NCBI RefSeq assembly: GCF_003226255.1
Contig: NZ_QJST01000004.1
Location: forward strand, 124,001-188,000
Length of the DNA stretch: 64,000 bases
Direction: 5' to 3'
From: Idiomarina fontislapidosi
Lineage (GTDB): Bacteria > Pseudomonadota > Gammaproteobacteria > Enterobacterales > Alteromonadaceae
Below the pieces are notes generated by a model. That model searched no databases, was not told the DNA's origin, and saw nothing but the letters and a program-made list of their open reading frames with translations. Both the position numbers and the translations under genes were made by a program. Shown piece by piece: positions 12,781 to 21,725 of this stretch. Each line of letters begins with the position of its first letter. The stretch's first letter is position 1.

Positions 12781-12783
12781 TAC

Positions 12784-12813
12784 AGTCTAGGTAGATAAGA
12801 TTCCCACTGTCAA
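12784..12813 (-). promoter_or_regulatory. dcw operon promoter (Pmra)
   Basis: On the minus strand there is a perfect -35 TTGACA (12808-12813), an 18-base spacer and a -10 TAGACT (12784-12789). The MraZ boxes lie immediately downstream, where bound MraZ would block initiation. The remaining 170 bases up to the 3' end of rnpB hold no gene; they contain a second perfect DnaA box. Confidence 0.7.
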
Positions 12814-12949
12814 GTTTTATCATGCGTCTGGACACGCTTTTACACAGGCTTTACGGGAACTGAATAAATGGTTCTGCGCCTCAAGAAATTCGGGCTCTTG
12901 GAGACATAAGACGTGGGACTTTGTAAGTAAGTGATTAATATCAGGTAAT

Positions 12950-12958
12950 TGTGGATAA
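12950..12958 (-). promoter_or_regulatory. Perfect DnaA box between rnpB and mraZ
   Basis: TGTGGATAA on the plus strand, i.e. the consensus TTATCCACA on the minus strand. It is 184 bases from the box inside the MraZ operator and in opposite orientation. Whether DnaA binds here is not shown by sequence alone. Confidence 0.55.
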
Positions 12959-12987
12959 AAGAATTGGGAAACCAGAAAGAGGGGGGT

Positions 12988-13346
<359 letters not shown>

Positions 13347-13353
13347 GGCGGCG

Positions 13354-13382
13354 ATTCTACGCACTTCGTAGGCGCTATACAA
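13354..13382 (-). promoter_or_regulatory. rnpB promoter
   Basis: Minus strand: -35 TTGTAT (13377-13382), a 17-base spacer and -10 TAGAAT (13354-13359), about 8 bases ahead of the RNase P RNA 5' end. The discriminator is very GC-rich (CGCCGCC), a feature of stringently controlled stable-RNA promoters. It starts 6 bases after the rsmI stop. Confidence 0.7.
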
Positions 13383-13387
13383 ATGTT

Positions 13388-14263
13388 TTAGTCGTCTGCC
13401 TGAGCAATCGCCCACTGATATAACGCATTCTTTCGACCACCATATAATTCGGCTGTCACCGCGGCGGCCTTCTTAAGAGGCAAGTGTTGCATCAACAGCA
13501 TGACAGCCCGTTGTTGTTCGGCACTCGGTTGATCGTCTTGCAGCGCTTCCTTCTCGGCGCCTCCTATCATCAACACCATTTCGCCACGCTTTTGATTGCT
13601 GTCTTCATGTAAGCATGCCAACAGTTCCGCGGCCGTGCCATGCAAATAGGTCTCATACTGCTTGGAAAGCTCACGCGCTAACACCACATCACGCTGCGGT
13701 AATGTCTCGGCGAGATCCTCTAAACAGGCTTCGATACGATGGGGACTTTCATAATAAACGACGGTACGAGTTTGATCGGAGAGATTGGCAAACGCCTTTT
13801 TACGCGCAGCTGACTTGGCGGGCAAAAAACCCTCAAACATGAATTTATCGGTCGCTAACCCAGAGCCTGCCAATGCAGTGACGAAAGCACAAGCCCCCGG
13901 CAATGCCACAACGGGAATGTGTTCGACGCGACACTCACGAACAATGATATAACCTGGATCGCTGATAAGCGGCGTGCCCGCATCACTGATCAAAGCAATA
14001 TTTAACCCTTGTTTAAGTTTCTCAATGAGTTGTGTCGCACGACTGCTCTCATTGTGTTCATGCACTGACAAAACCTGCGTGCTGACATTATATTGCTGTA
14101 GTAAGGGTCGACTATGACGTGTATCTTCAGCCGCAATCAGGTCAACCTGCTGTAAAGTGTTTACCGCGCGCTCAGTCATATCGGCGAGATTACCTATCGG
14201 AGTGGGCACAATATAGAGCGTTCCGAAACTTTGCGATGACTTTTCACTTTGTAGCTGTGACAT
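13388..14263 (-). CDS. rsmI: 16S rRNA (cytidine1402-2'-O)-methyltransferase RsmI
   Basis: A 291-residue tetrapyrrole-methylase-fold enzyme that methylates the ribose of C1402, complementing RsmH. The N-terminal motif LYIVPTPIGNLADMTERA and the internal ISDAGTPLISDPG are diagnostic. It is divergent from lpoA across 79 bases, as in many gammaproteobacteria (yraL/yraM). rnpB follows it directly. Confidence 0.96.
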   Translation of the reverse strand: MSQLQSEKSSQSFGTLYIVPTPIGNLADMTERAVNTLQQVDLIAAEDTRHSRPLLQQYNVSTQVLSVHEHNESSRATQLIEKLKQGLNIALISDAGTPLISDPGYIIVRECRVEHIPVVALPGACAFVTALAGSGLATDKFMFEGFLPAKSAARKKAFANLSDQTRTVVYYESPHRIEACLEDLAETLPQRDVVLARELSKQYETYLHGTAAELLACLHEDSNQKRGEMVLMIGGAEKEALQDDQPSAEQQRAVMLLMQHLPLKKAAAVTAELYGGRKNALYQWAIAQADD

Positions 14264-14342
14264 GGTGATTCCGTTGTGTTGTAATTCGAATAGCGACTTA
14301 TAGTATCATTTAACTTTAAACACGTGATAATTTTGCTGGGCG

Positions 14343-16196
14343 GTGAGTGTGAACGTATTGAGTCAAGATAAAGCTGTATCATTAGCAACCTACGCCAAAC
14401 AGGGCTTCATCATTTTCGCCATCGGTTTGCTAGCAAGCTGCGCGCAATCCCCTGACCGCAACAACGAGCCATCCACTTCGCCAGTCGACCAAGCAATTGT
14501 AACTCCCGCCAACCAAGGCGAAACGCTATCGGCTCAACAATGGATTGAGCGAGCTCGCAATGAAGGCAACGAGGCGAGCCAGCAGATGGCGCTGGTCGAA
14601 GCATCATTTGCGTACCAAAACCAAGGCGATTATCAGCGCAGTGCCGCCGTGTTATCACAGCTTGATGTTGGCGCGATGCGAGCAGCCGACCAGCGCCTTT
14701 ATGCGCTGGCTTTGGCACGTTGGTACTACCACAGTGGCGAATGGCAACGGGTGATCGACAAGCTCGAGCCTGTGGTTAATCAATTGACTGATAGAGATTT
14801 AAAGCATACCGCCTTGCTTTTGATTGCTAACGCACACCAGCAACAACGACAGTTTTGGTTAGCACTTAGTTATTTAGATGAGGCTTACCAAACTGATAGC
14901 GATACCCAATTAGAGTCAATTTGGTTGGTCGCTAGGCAGGTGCCTCGCAATCAGTTACCGGAGCGTCGACCTGACCGTATTAGCCTAGCAGGCTGGTGGC
15001 GGTTAATTGAGTCAACCCACCGCTCACAGTCAGCCGGACAGTTGCAACAGTCACTTGATCGCTGGCTTACCTCCTACAATCAACATTATGCTCGCAGTAT
15101 TGTGGAGCGTTTTTTAAGCGACAACGAGTTTAAAGCCATCAACGAAGTAGCCGTGTTATTGCCGTTATCAGGCAGCTATCGACTGCAAGGTGAAGCAGTG
15201 CGTGATGGCATCATCGCTTCAGCCGCCCAACTCGACAATGTTCACGTGCGGTTCTATGACACCGAGGCCGAAGACTTAACGTCACTGCAGAGCCAACTGT
15301 TAGAACAGCAACAACACTTTGTTATCGGACCCTTGTTGAAAAAGCACGTAAACGCTTGGATGCAACAGCCTATGTTGGGTGTTACGCAAGTTTATCTTAA
15401 CCAGCCCGATTCAGCTGACGATATTATCGTCCCTAGCGGACACGTCACTTTTGCGTTAGATAGTGAAACCGAAGCGGCACAAGCTGCCAACTACATTGGT
15501 GAAACCGCGAAGCTGGGTAGCATCATATTTGCAGCAAAAAGTAGTGCAGGCACCAAAATGGTCAATGCTTTTAAAAGCAGCTGGTCAACAGAGAATGACC
15601 GCGAAGTCGAGAGTAGCTGGTACAGTAGCACTGAAGAGATGCAGGCGGCTGTCGAGCATGCATTGGGCGTCGCAGCCAGCGCTGAACGAATTAGAAATGT
15701 CAAAATTGCAGCAGGAAAAATTATTGTAGATGCACAAGAGCGCAGCCGAAGTGATGTCGACGCACTTTACATCGCTGGCAACTTAGAGCAAGCACGACTG
15801 TTAAAGCCGTTTATCGATGTTAATTTATCGCCTTTTGCACCACCCGCTGATGTTTATGCCAGTTCCGCGATCCATCGCGTAACTAATCAAAATGGAGATA
15901 ACGATTTACGCGGTATCGTATTTACCGAGGCCCCTATTTTATTGGCTAGCCAGCGTTCCTTTGCTATTGGTACGTGGCTCAAACAACATAATAACGCCGA
16001 TCTTAATGACGCGCGTCTGGTCGCCATGGGTCATGATAGTCTCACTGTCTTGGAGCAAATTGATTCGTTACGCTGGATGCGAGGGAAGTCGATCGACGGG
16101 ATGACGGGTAGCCTTTCCATACATCTAAATAATATCCACCGTGAAATGAGTTGGGCTAAATTAACACCTTCCGAGGTCAAAATTGTTAAGCCCTAA
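14343..16196 (+). CDS. lpoA: LpoA, outer-membrane lipoprotein activator of PBP1a
   Basis: A 617-residue lipoprotein that reaches from the outer membrane through the peptidoglycan to stimulate PBP1a. The lipobox LASC ends at Cys33; a helical TPR-like N-terminal half (about 50-260) is followed by a two-lobed periplasmic-binding-protein fold beginning near VAVLLPLSGSYRLQG. The start is a GTG without a clear SD; another GTG at 14349 would shorten the leader by two residues. It overlaps yraN as TAATG, giving the operon lpoA-yraN-diaA-dolP. Confidence 0.93.
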   Translation: MSVNVLSQDKAVSLATYAKQGFIIFAIGLLASCAQSPDRNNEPSTSPVDQAIVTPANQGETLSAQQWIERARNEGNEASQQMALVEASFAYQNQGDYQRSAAVLSQLDVGAMRAADQRLYALALARWYYHSGEWQRVIDKLEPVVNQLTDRDLKHTALLLIANAHQQQRQFWLALSYLDEAYQTDSDTQLESIWLVARQVPRNQLPERRPDRISLAGWWRLIESTHRSQSAGQLQQSLDRWLTSYNQHYARSIVERFLSDNEFKAINEVAVLLPLSGSYRLQGEAVRDGIIASAAQLDNVHVRFYDTEAEDLTSLQSQLLEQQQHFVIGPLLKKHVNAWMQQPMLGVTQVYLNQPDSADDIIVPSGHVTFALDSETEAAQAANYIGETAKLGSIIFAAKSSAGTKMVNAFKSSWSTENDREVESSWYSSTEEMQAAVEHALGVAASAERIRNVKIAAGKIIVDAQERSRSDVDALYIAGNLEQARLLKPFIDVNLSPFAPPADVYASSAIHRVTNQNGDNDLRGIVFTEAPILLASQRSFAIGTWLKQHNNADLNDARLVAMGHDSLTVLEQIDSLRWMRGKSIDGMTGSLSIHLNNIHREMSWAKLTPSEVKIVKP

Positions 16197-16546
16197 TGTC
16201 GACAAAAAAACGTGGTGCTGAAGGCGAGTCTCTCGCAAGCGAATATTTACGAAAGCGCGGACTTAACGTCATTCAGCATAATTACCGAGTACCCTGCGGC
16301 GAAATCGATATTATTTGTCGTGAACAAGATTGCTGGGTCTTTGTTGAGGTCAAGCGACGCCAAAGTAGCGAGTTTGCTTCAATTTTGGAACAAATTACTA
16401 CACGTCAGTGTCAACGTATTCGGCGTGCCGCCCAGTACTTTTTAGTTGAACAACAAGTAAATGAGTACCTCGCGAAGATACGCTTTGATATCATAACGAT
16501 AAATGATAGCCAGGTTTCTATCGAGTGGTACAAGGACGCTTTCTAA
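16196..16546 (+). CDS. yraN: YraN family endonuclease-fold protein (UPF0102)
   Basis: A 116-residue member of the UPF0102 family, predicted to have a Holliday-junction-resolvase-like restriction-endonuclease fold. The family core GEIDIICREQDCWVFVEVK, with acidic residues and the VEVK lysine, is intact at about residues 38-58. Function is not well established in any organism. Its start overlaps the lpoA stop, and diaA follows after 1 base. Confidence 0.9.
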   Translation: MSTKKRGAEGESLASEYLRKRGLNVIQHNYRVPCGEIDIICREQDCWVFVEVKRRQSSEFASILEQITTRQCQRIRRAAQYFLVEQQVNEYLAKIRFDIITINDSQVSIEWYKDAF

Positions 16547-16547
16547 A

Positions 16548-17096
16548 ATGAATGAAGAACGTATTAAGGCGCTGTTTACCGAAAGTATTCAAACTCAGAT
16601 TTCTGCTATAGAAAGCCTTTCTGAACATATTGAAGACTGCGTAGACCTTTTGGTGAATAGCTTATTGGCAGGGCAACGGTTGTTCGTGTGTGGCAGCGGT
16701 GCCAGCCACATGCTTGCCGAACACTTTGCGCGTGTCATGAACATTGGTTACAAAATAGAGCGCCCCGCTTTTCCAGTCATCGCACTTAACCAATACGCTC
16801 AGGCGCAGGTTGCATCGCTGGCACAAGCAGGCGATTTGCTGCTGGTGTTCGCCACTCGTGAAAGTGATGATTCTGCACTTATTGAGACCATGGAAACAGC
16901 CTTGAGTCGCAATATGATTATGATAGCCATTACGGGTCAACAGAACGATATGGTATCAGGGCTTCTCGGCGCAAATGATTTAGAGTTACAAATCCCCTCG
17001 TTGAACGAGTCACGAGTACTCGAGCAGCAATTACTGATCAGTCAGTGTATCAGTGAATTGGTTGAGAATACTATTTTCCCTCAGGAGCACGATTAA
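16548..17096 (+). CDS. diaA: DiaA-type SIS-domain protein, DnaA initiator-associating factor
   Basis: A 182-residue SIS-domain protein with FVCGSGASHMLAEHFA, the phosphosugar-fold loop. In E. coli the equivalent locus encodes DiaA, a tetramer that binds DnaA and promotes timely initiation. The related GmhA (heptose isomerase) is an alternative, but the genomic context yraN-diaA-dolP strongly favours DiaA. The start is set at the ATG at 16548, one base after the yraN stop. Confidence 0.88.
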   Translation: MNEERIKALFTESIQTQISAIESLSEHIEDCVDLLVNSLLAGQRLFVCGSGASHMLAEHFARVMNIGYKIERPAFPVIALNQYAQAQVASLAQAGDLLLVFATRESDDSALIETMETALSRNMIMIAITGQQNDMVSGLLGANDLELQIPSLNESRVLEQQLLISQCISELVENTIFPQEHD

Positions 17097-17097
17097 T

Positions 17098-17682
17098 ATG
17101 ATGCGTCAGAACTATGCTATTCGTTGGGTATTACTCGCAGGACTCTCTGTTCCTTTACTTCAAGGATGTGCCGCGGTTGCCGTGGGGGCTGCTGCGGTGG
17201 GCGTATCGTCGGCAACCGATCCACGCACTTTGGGTACTCAATTAGATGACCAAGCCATCGAAATGAAGGCCAATGCTAAGGTGGGTAACGACAACCAACT
17301 CAAGGACTATCGTATCCGCGTTGTAAGTTACGGAAAACAAGTACTCTTGGTTGGACAAGTGGATTCTGAGGCACAGCGAGCACGCGCAGAAGACGTTATC
17401 TCGGATACTAACGGTATCGAGCGTGTGTTTAATCAAATTCGTTTAGCCAGCAAGGCAGGCATCGCCACACAAGCCAGTGATACCTGGATATCGAGCCGAG
17501 TACGCATGAAGCTCATCGCTGACGATCAGGTAGACGCGACCGATGTGAAAGTCGTTACAGAAAATGGCGAGGTCTTTTTACTAGGTATCGTCGATGATGC
17601 AGAGGCTGAGAGAGCTGTTGATATCGCACGTAATATCGATGGCGTGCAAAAGGTCGTAAAAGTATTTAGTAGAGCGCGCTAA
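17098..17682 (+). CDS. dolP: DolP, dual-BON-domain outer-membrane lipoprotein
   Basis: A 194-residue lipoprotein (formerly YraP). The signal peptide ends in the lipobox LQGC with Cys24, followed by a hydrophobic stretch and two BON domains (about 48-115 and 125-192), the second ending GIVDDAEAERAVDIARNIDG. DolP maintains outer-membrane integrity and is found at the division site in E. coli. The SD is an AGGAG 10 bases upstream of the first of two adjacent ATG codons. A strong hairpin overlaps the stop codon. Confidence 0.92.
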   Translation: MMRQNYAIRWVLLAGLSVPLLQGCAAVAVGAAAVGVSSATDPRTLGTQLDDQAIEMKANAKVGNDNQLKDYRIRVVSYGKQVLLVGQVDSEAQRARAEDVISDTNGIERVFNQIRLASKAGIATQASDTWISSRVRMKLIADDQVDATDVKVVTENGEVFLLGIVDDAEAERAVDIARNIDGVQKVVKVFSRAR

Positions 17683-17692
17683 GCGCTCTACT
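17668..17692. terminator. Hairpin between convergent dolP and sspB
   Basis: A perfect 10-bp stem AGTAGAGCGC / GCGCTCTACT with a 5-base loop overlapping the dolP stop. A T-rich stretch follows on the plus strand and a short one on the minus strand, so it can serve both genes. Confidence 0.7.
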
Positions 17693-17696
17693 TGAT

Positions 17697-18161
17697 TTAC
17701 TTAATTACTTTTAAGTTTGGTTTTTTCTTGCTAGAGGCGCTGCTCGGCGTTTTATCCGACTTATTACCCTCAACCGTGTCCAGAGACACCGAAGGTGTGT
17801 CGTCGCTTACTTCTGGCTCTGGCATTTTGTCCAGTTGAGGCTCTGCTTCAAACATCGCGCCGGCACCATTCTCACGCGCATAGATTGCTAAAGCTGCTGT
17901 CATCGGAACGATGACTTCCATCGGCTGGCCGCCAAAACGTGCATTAAAACGCACTTCAGTGTCCATCAGTTGTAAACCCACAACTGCAGTGGGAGAGATG
18001 TTCAAAACGATTTGACCGTCTTGTACAAACTGCTGAGGCACTTGCGTACCTACAATAGTGGCATCAACCACGAGATGGGGTGTTAACTGATTATCAACGA
18101 TCCAATCGTAAAGCGCCCGCATTAAATAAGGGCGCTTGGGTGTCATATCACTTAATTCCAT
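17697..18161 (-). CDS. sspB: SspB, ClpXP specificity-enhancing adaptor
   Basis: A 154-residue adaptor that binds ssrA-tagged proteins and delivers them to ClpXP. The N-terminal substrate-binding domain begins TPKRPYLMRALYDW and includes VRFNARFGG; a variable acidic linker follows, and the C-terminal tail KPNLKVIK matches the ClpX-binding XB motif. It follows sspA by 27 bases, the normal pairing. Confidence 0.95.
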   Translation of the reverse strand: MELSDMTPKRPYLMRALYDWIVDNQLTPHLVVDATIVGTQVPQQFVQDGQIVLNISPTAVVGLQLMDTEVRFNARFGGQPMEVIVPMTAALAIYARENGAGAMFEAEPQLDKMPEPEVSDDTPSVSLDTVEGNKSDKTPSSASSKKKPNLKVIK

Positions 18162-18188
18162 AACCGCTCCAATTGATGGTTAAGAGAA

Positions 18189-18812
18189 TTACAGACGCGC
18201 GATTTCTCGTTCAACATCGGTCAATGACTCTTGAAACGTTTTACGTTCAAAAATACGACCCATGTATGCTCTTACATCTTTTGCGCCCTGACCCGTTAGC
18301 TCAATACCGTAGCTCGGTAGGCGCCATAAAAGAGGTGCTAAATAGCAGTCAACCAAGCTGAACTCTTCGCTCATAAAGTAAGGCGTATCCGCGAAAATAG
18401 GCGCTAACGACAAAATGCCTTCACGCAGTTCTTGGCGCGCTTGGTTGTCACCCGCCATAATCTTGTCGGCTAAGGTGTACCAGTCACGCTCGATACGATG
18501 CATCATTAAGCGACTAGTGCCACGCGCTACGGGATAAACAGGCATCAATGGCGGATGCGGAAAACGCTCATCGAGATATTCCATAATGATGTGAGCGTTA
18601 TAAAGCACCAGCTCACGATCCACGAGTGTGGGTGTCGCGTCAGGATAAGGGTTCAACTGCATCAAGTCTTCAGGGCGGTCATCACCACTGACAAAACTGA
18701 TTTCTACGCCGACACCTTTCTCTGCTAACACCAAGCGAACTTGGTGACTTTTTAGATCGTTCTTGCTGGAATATAACGTCATCACTGAACGTTTATTTGC
18801 TGCAACCGCCAT
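18189..18812 (-). CDS. sspA: SspA, stringent starvation protein A
   Basis: A 207-residue protein with a glutathione-S-transferase fold that binds RNA polymerase and modulates transcription in stationary phase and acid stress. Its N-terminus MAVAANKRSVMTLYSS is almost that of E. coli SspA. The ATG at 18812 follows GGAG with good spacing. It lies 70 bases after petC, just past a terminator hairpin, so either read-through or a promoter inside petC must drive it. Confidence 0.95.
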   Translation of the reverse strand: MAVAANKRSVMTLYSSKNDLKSHQVRLVLAEKGVGVEISFVSGDDRPEDLMQLNPYPDATPTLVDRELVLYNAHIIMEYLDERFPHPPLMPVYPVARGTSRLMMHRIERDWYTLADKIMAGDNQARQELREGILSLAPIFADTPYFMSEEFSLVDCYLAPLLWRLPSYGIELTGQGAKDVRAYMGRIFERKTFQESLTDVEREIARL

Positions 18813-18838
18813 GTATTTCTCCAGATAATTTCAACAGC

Positions 18839-18862
18839 AAAAGGGTGGCAAGCCACCCTTTT
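18839..18862 (-). terminator. petABC terminator
   Basis: An 11-bp stem AAAAGGGTGGC / GCCACCCTTTT, read on the minus strand after petC and ending in TTTT. It is only about 27 bases from the sspA start. Confidence 0.7.
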
Positions 18863-18882
18863 CTACTGAGCTCAACTGCTGC

Positions 18883-19617
18883 TTACTTAAGATCTTTCCA
18901 GAACTCTCGCTTCAGCAACCAAGCTAAAATGGTGAATACCAATAAGAAACCGAATACGAACCAGCCCATACGGCGTTGTTCTAGTTTCATTGGCTCACCC
19001 ATATAGACCAAGAACGAAGTCAAATCGAGCATCGCTTGATCGTATTCGCTTTCGGTTAAACGGCCTTTGCCATCGGTCTTAAGACCAACATAAACCTTTT
19101 GCATTTCGCCATCGATACGGCGCTCTTCATAGGTTTTCTCTGGCAAGCCTTGTAACTCTTGTAGCACGTGTGGCATACCTACATTTGGGAACACCGTGTT
19201 GTTAACACCAAACGGACGGCTATCATCACGATAGAACGCACGTAAATAGGTGTAGATCCAATCAGGACCGCGTACACGCGCTACGTTAGTCAAGTCAGGT
19301 GGAGGGTTACCAAACCATGCACCGGCTTTATCAGGTGACATATTGATGGTAATGAGATCACCTGGCTTCTCACCGGTAAACTGCAGGTTTTTCTGACCCA
19401 CTTCCTCAGGAATACCAAGGTCCTCAAACATACGGTTATAACGCGCATACTCGAGTGAGTGGCAGCCCAAACAGTAGTTCATGAACAACTGTGCACCGCG
19501 TTGCAATGACGCTTTGTCATGCAAATCGACTTCAGCTTCGTCAAGCGGCACAGTCGGTCCCGCCGCGAATACGAGCGACGGGATAAGTGTAGCAAGAGCG
19601 ATTAGTAATTTTTTCAT
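18883..19617 (-). CDS. petC: Cytochrome c1 of the bc1 complex
   Basis: A 244-residue haem subunit of ubiquinol-cytochrome c reductase. It has a Sec signal peptide (about 1-19), the haem-binding CLGCH motif (C49, C52, H53), a region around NMSPDKAGAWFG, and a C-terminal membrane anchor (about 216-238). It takes electrons from the Rieske protein and passes them to soluble cytochrome c. Its start overlaps the petB stop by one base. Confidence 0.96.
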   Translation of the reverse strand: MKKLLIALATLIPSLVFAAGPTVPLDEAEVDLHDKASLQRGAQLFMNYCLGCHSLEYARYNRMFEDLGIPEEVGQKNLQFTGEKPGDLITINMSPDKAGAWFGNPPPDLTNVARVRGPDWIYTYLRAFYRDDSRPFGVNNTVFPNVGMPHVLQELQGLPEKTYEERRIDGEMQKVYVGLKTDGKGRLTESEYDQAMLDLTSFLVYMGEPMKLEQRRMGWFVFGFLLVFTILAWLLKREFWKDLK

Positions 19618-20882
19618 TATGACGTCACCCTTTCTGGTACCGGCTTGGTCTTCTCCCGCTTACTGTAGAAGAACAGCAATACGAAGAAGGCGAAGTATAA
19701 GAAGGTAAAGATCTGTGCAAACAATGTCGCTGTTGGCGTAGCCGGTTGTGTACCTAAGTAGCCAAGTATCAAGAAACTCACCGAGAATACTGCCAAGTTC
19801 AACTTGTGCAACACTGAGCGATAGCGGATTGAACGTACACGACCACGATCCAACCAAGGCAACAATGCGAGTAGCACAATCGATGCGAACATCAAGATTA
19901 CACCGAACAACTTATCAGGAACCGCACGCAAAATAGCGTAGAACGGAGTGAAATACCAAACCGGTGCGATATGCTCTGGTGTCTTCAATGGGTTCGCTGG
20001 CTCAAAGTTTGGTGGCTCTAGGAAGAAGCCGCCCATCTCTGGCATAAAGAAGATCACGTAACAGAACAAGAATAAGAAAATACCGATACCGATCAAATCT
20101 TTTACGATGTAGTAAGGATAGAACGGGATCGCATCCACGATGTCGTATTTCTTAGTAAAACGCTCATGGAATTTAAACTTCGGTTTTTCTTCGTCAGGCA
20201 CTGAGCCTTTCGGCTTTTTGATTGGCACGCCATCAGGGTTGTTAGAACCCACTTCGTGCAATGCAATAATGTGTAAGAACACAAGAATCACAAGCACCAA
20301 CGGCAAAGCAATAACGTGAAGCGCAAAGAAGCGGTTCAGAGTTGCACCCGAGATAACGTAGTCACCACGAATCCACAGGGTTAAATCATCACCAATAACA
20401 GGAATCGCACCAAACAAGGAGATAATGACCTGCGCACCCCAGTAAGACATCTGACCCCATGGTAATAAATAACCCATGAATGCTTCAGCCATCAATACCA
20501 GGAAGATGAACATACCGAATAACCACAGTAGCTCACGTGGCTTTTGGTAGGAACCGTAGAGCATGCCACGGAACATATGCAGGTAAACGACCACGAAGAA
20601 TGCCGAGGCGCCCGTGGAGTGCATGTATCGAAGTAACCAGCCGTATTCGACATCACGCATGATGTACTCGACTGATGCAAACGCACCTTCGGCACTCGGT
20701 ACGTAGTTCATCGTTAACCAGACACCCGTAAGGATTTGGTTAACCAGCACTAACATCGCCAATACGCCGAATAGGTACCAGAAGTTAAAGTTTTTTGGAG
20801 CAGGATACTCTGCAAGGTGAATATTCCAAGTTTTGGTCATTGGAATACGTGCATCGATCCATTCAACGAATTTATTAGCCAT
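19617..20882 (-). CDS. petB: Cytochrome b of the bc1 complex
   Basis: A 421-residue integral membrane subunit carrying the two b haems and the quinone sites. Typical segments include the LRYMHSTGASAFF haem region, GYLLPWGQMSYWGA, and the Qo-site loop seen here as NPLKTPEHIAPVWYF with the PEH/W variant of the PEWY motif. The start overlaps the petA stop by one base. Eight or more hydrophobic helices are visible. Confidence 0.96.
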   Translation of the reverse strand: MANKFVEWIDARIPMTKTWNIHLAEYPAPKNFNFWYLFGVLAMLVLVNQILTGVWLTMNYVPSAEGAFASVEYIMRDVEYGWLLRYMHSTGASAFFVVVYLHMFRGMLYGSYQKPRELLWLFGMFIFLVLMAEAFMGYLLPWGQMSYWGAQVIISLFGAIPVIGDDLTLWIRGDYVISGATLNRFFALHVIALPLVLVILVFLHIIALHEVGSNNPDGVPIKKPKGSVPDEEKPKFKFHERFTKKYDIVDAIPFYPYYIVKDLIGIGIFLFLFCYVIFFMPEMGGFFLEPPNFEPANPLKTPEHIAPVWYFTPFYAILRAVPDKLFGVILMFASIVLLALLPWLDRGRVRSIRYRSVLHKLNLAVFSVSFLILGYLGTQPATPTATLFAQIFTFLYFAFFVLLFFYSKREKTKPVPERVTS

Positions 20883-21472
20883 TATGCTTGCCCCTTATCT
20901 TCGCCGACTAAGATCGTATTGTCGTCAACGTAATAATGCGGCGGTACGACCAAATTCAATGGCGCGGGAACACCTTGGAATACCCGTCCAGCGATATCGT
21001 AGCTCGAACCATGACATGGACAGAAGAATCCTGCCTCAACGCCCTCAACGTGCTCACCCATCTCTTGAGGTAGGTAGCTCGGAGAACAGCCCAAGTGCGT
21101 ACAGATACCCACAGCAACAAAAAATTCCTTTTTGATTGCTCGGTATTCGTTCGACGCGTACGAAGGTTGTTGTGGCTCTTCAGAATTAGGGTCGCGTAGA
21201 CGGTCTTCATGCGATTTAAGACCATCGAGCATTTCTGGTGAACGACGGACGACCCATACGGGCTTGCCTCGCCACTTCACACGAATCATTTGACCCGGTT
21301 CTGCCTTTGCGATGTTAACTTCGACCGGTGCCCCGGCGTTCTTTGCCTTCGCGCTCGGATTCCATGATGCGATAAAAGGAACGGCGACACCCACCGCTCC
21401 GGCACCACCAACGACTCCGGTCGCGACCGTCAAAAAACGACGGCGGCCTTTATCTACAGGCGCATTGCTCAT
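20882..21472 (-). CDS. petA: Rieske iron-sulfur subunit of the bc1 complex
   Basis: A 196-residue protein with a twin-arginine signal/anchor (GRRRFLTV, residues 9-16, then a hydrophobic helix) and a Rieske 2Fe-2S domain with both ligand loops, CTHLGC and CPCHGSSYD. It oxidises ubiquinol in the periplasm. First gene of petABC; a good sigma-70 promoter lies about 100 bases upstream. Confidence 0.96.
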   Translation of the reverse strand: MSNAPVDKGRRRFLTVATGVVGGAGAVGVAVPFIASWNPSAKAKNAGAPVEVNIAKAEPGQMIRVKWRGKPVWVVRRSPEMLDGLKSHEDRLRDPNSEEPQQPSYASNEYRAIKKEFFVAVGICTHLGCSPSYLPQEMGEHVEGVEAGFFCPCHGSSYDIAGRVFQGVPAPLNLVVPPHYYVDDNTILVGEDKGQA

Positions 21473-21572
21473 CCATTTACTCTCCAGTTGGACGCTCCGC
21501 GATCCATGGCCGCGAAGTCGGGAATTAGCTGCTGCGTTATCCGCCTATACGGATTACAAAAAATGCTCAGAA

Positions 21573-21601
21573 ATGATAAAGAAAACCCACATGTTTTACA
21601 A
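21573..21601 (-). promoter_or_regulatory. petABC promoter
   Basis: Minus strand: -35 TTGTAA (21596-21601), a 17-base spacer and -10 TATCAT (21573-21578), leaving a leader of about 95 bases before petA. No other gene is visible in 21473-21725. Confidence 0.6.
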
Positions 21602-21676
21602 GTGATTCGCGGTGTATGGCACGTGTTGCTCTCATAACAGGCGTTTATATTCATGAACAGCGGTTCATTGGTAGGT

Positions 21677-21710
21677 AAAAATAAAAAAGCCCAGCAAATG
21701 CTGGGCTTTT
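21677..21710 (-). terminator. rplM-rpsI terminator
   Basis: A classic rho-independent terminator on the minus strand: stem AAAAGCCCAGC / GCTGGGCTTTT followed by TTTTTTATTTTT, 16 bases after rpsI. Confidence 0.9.
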
Positions 21711-21725
21711 CGTAAAAACGTAAAA

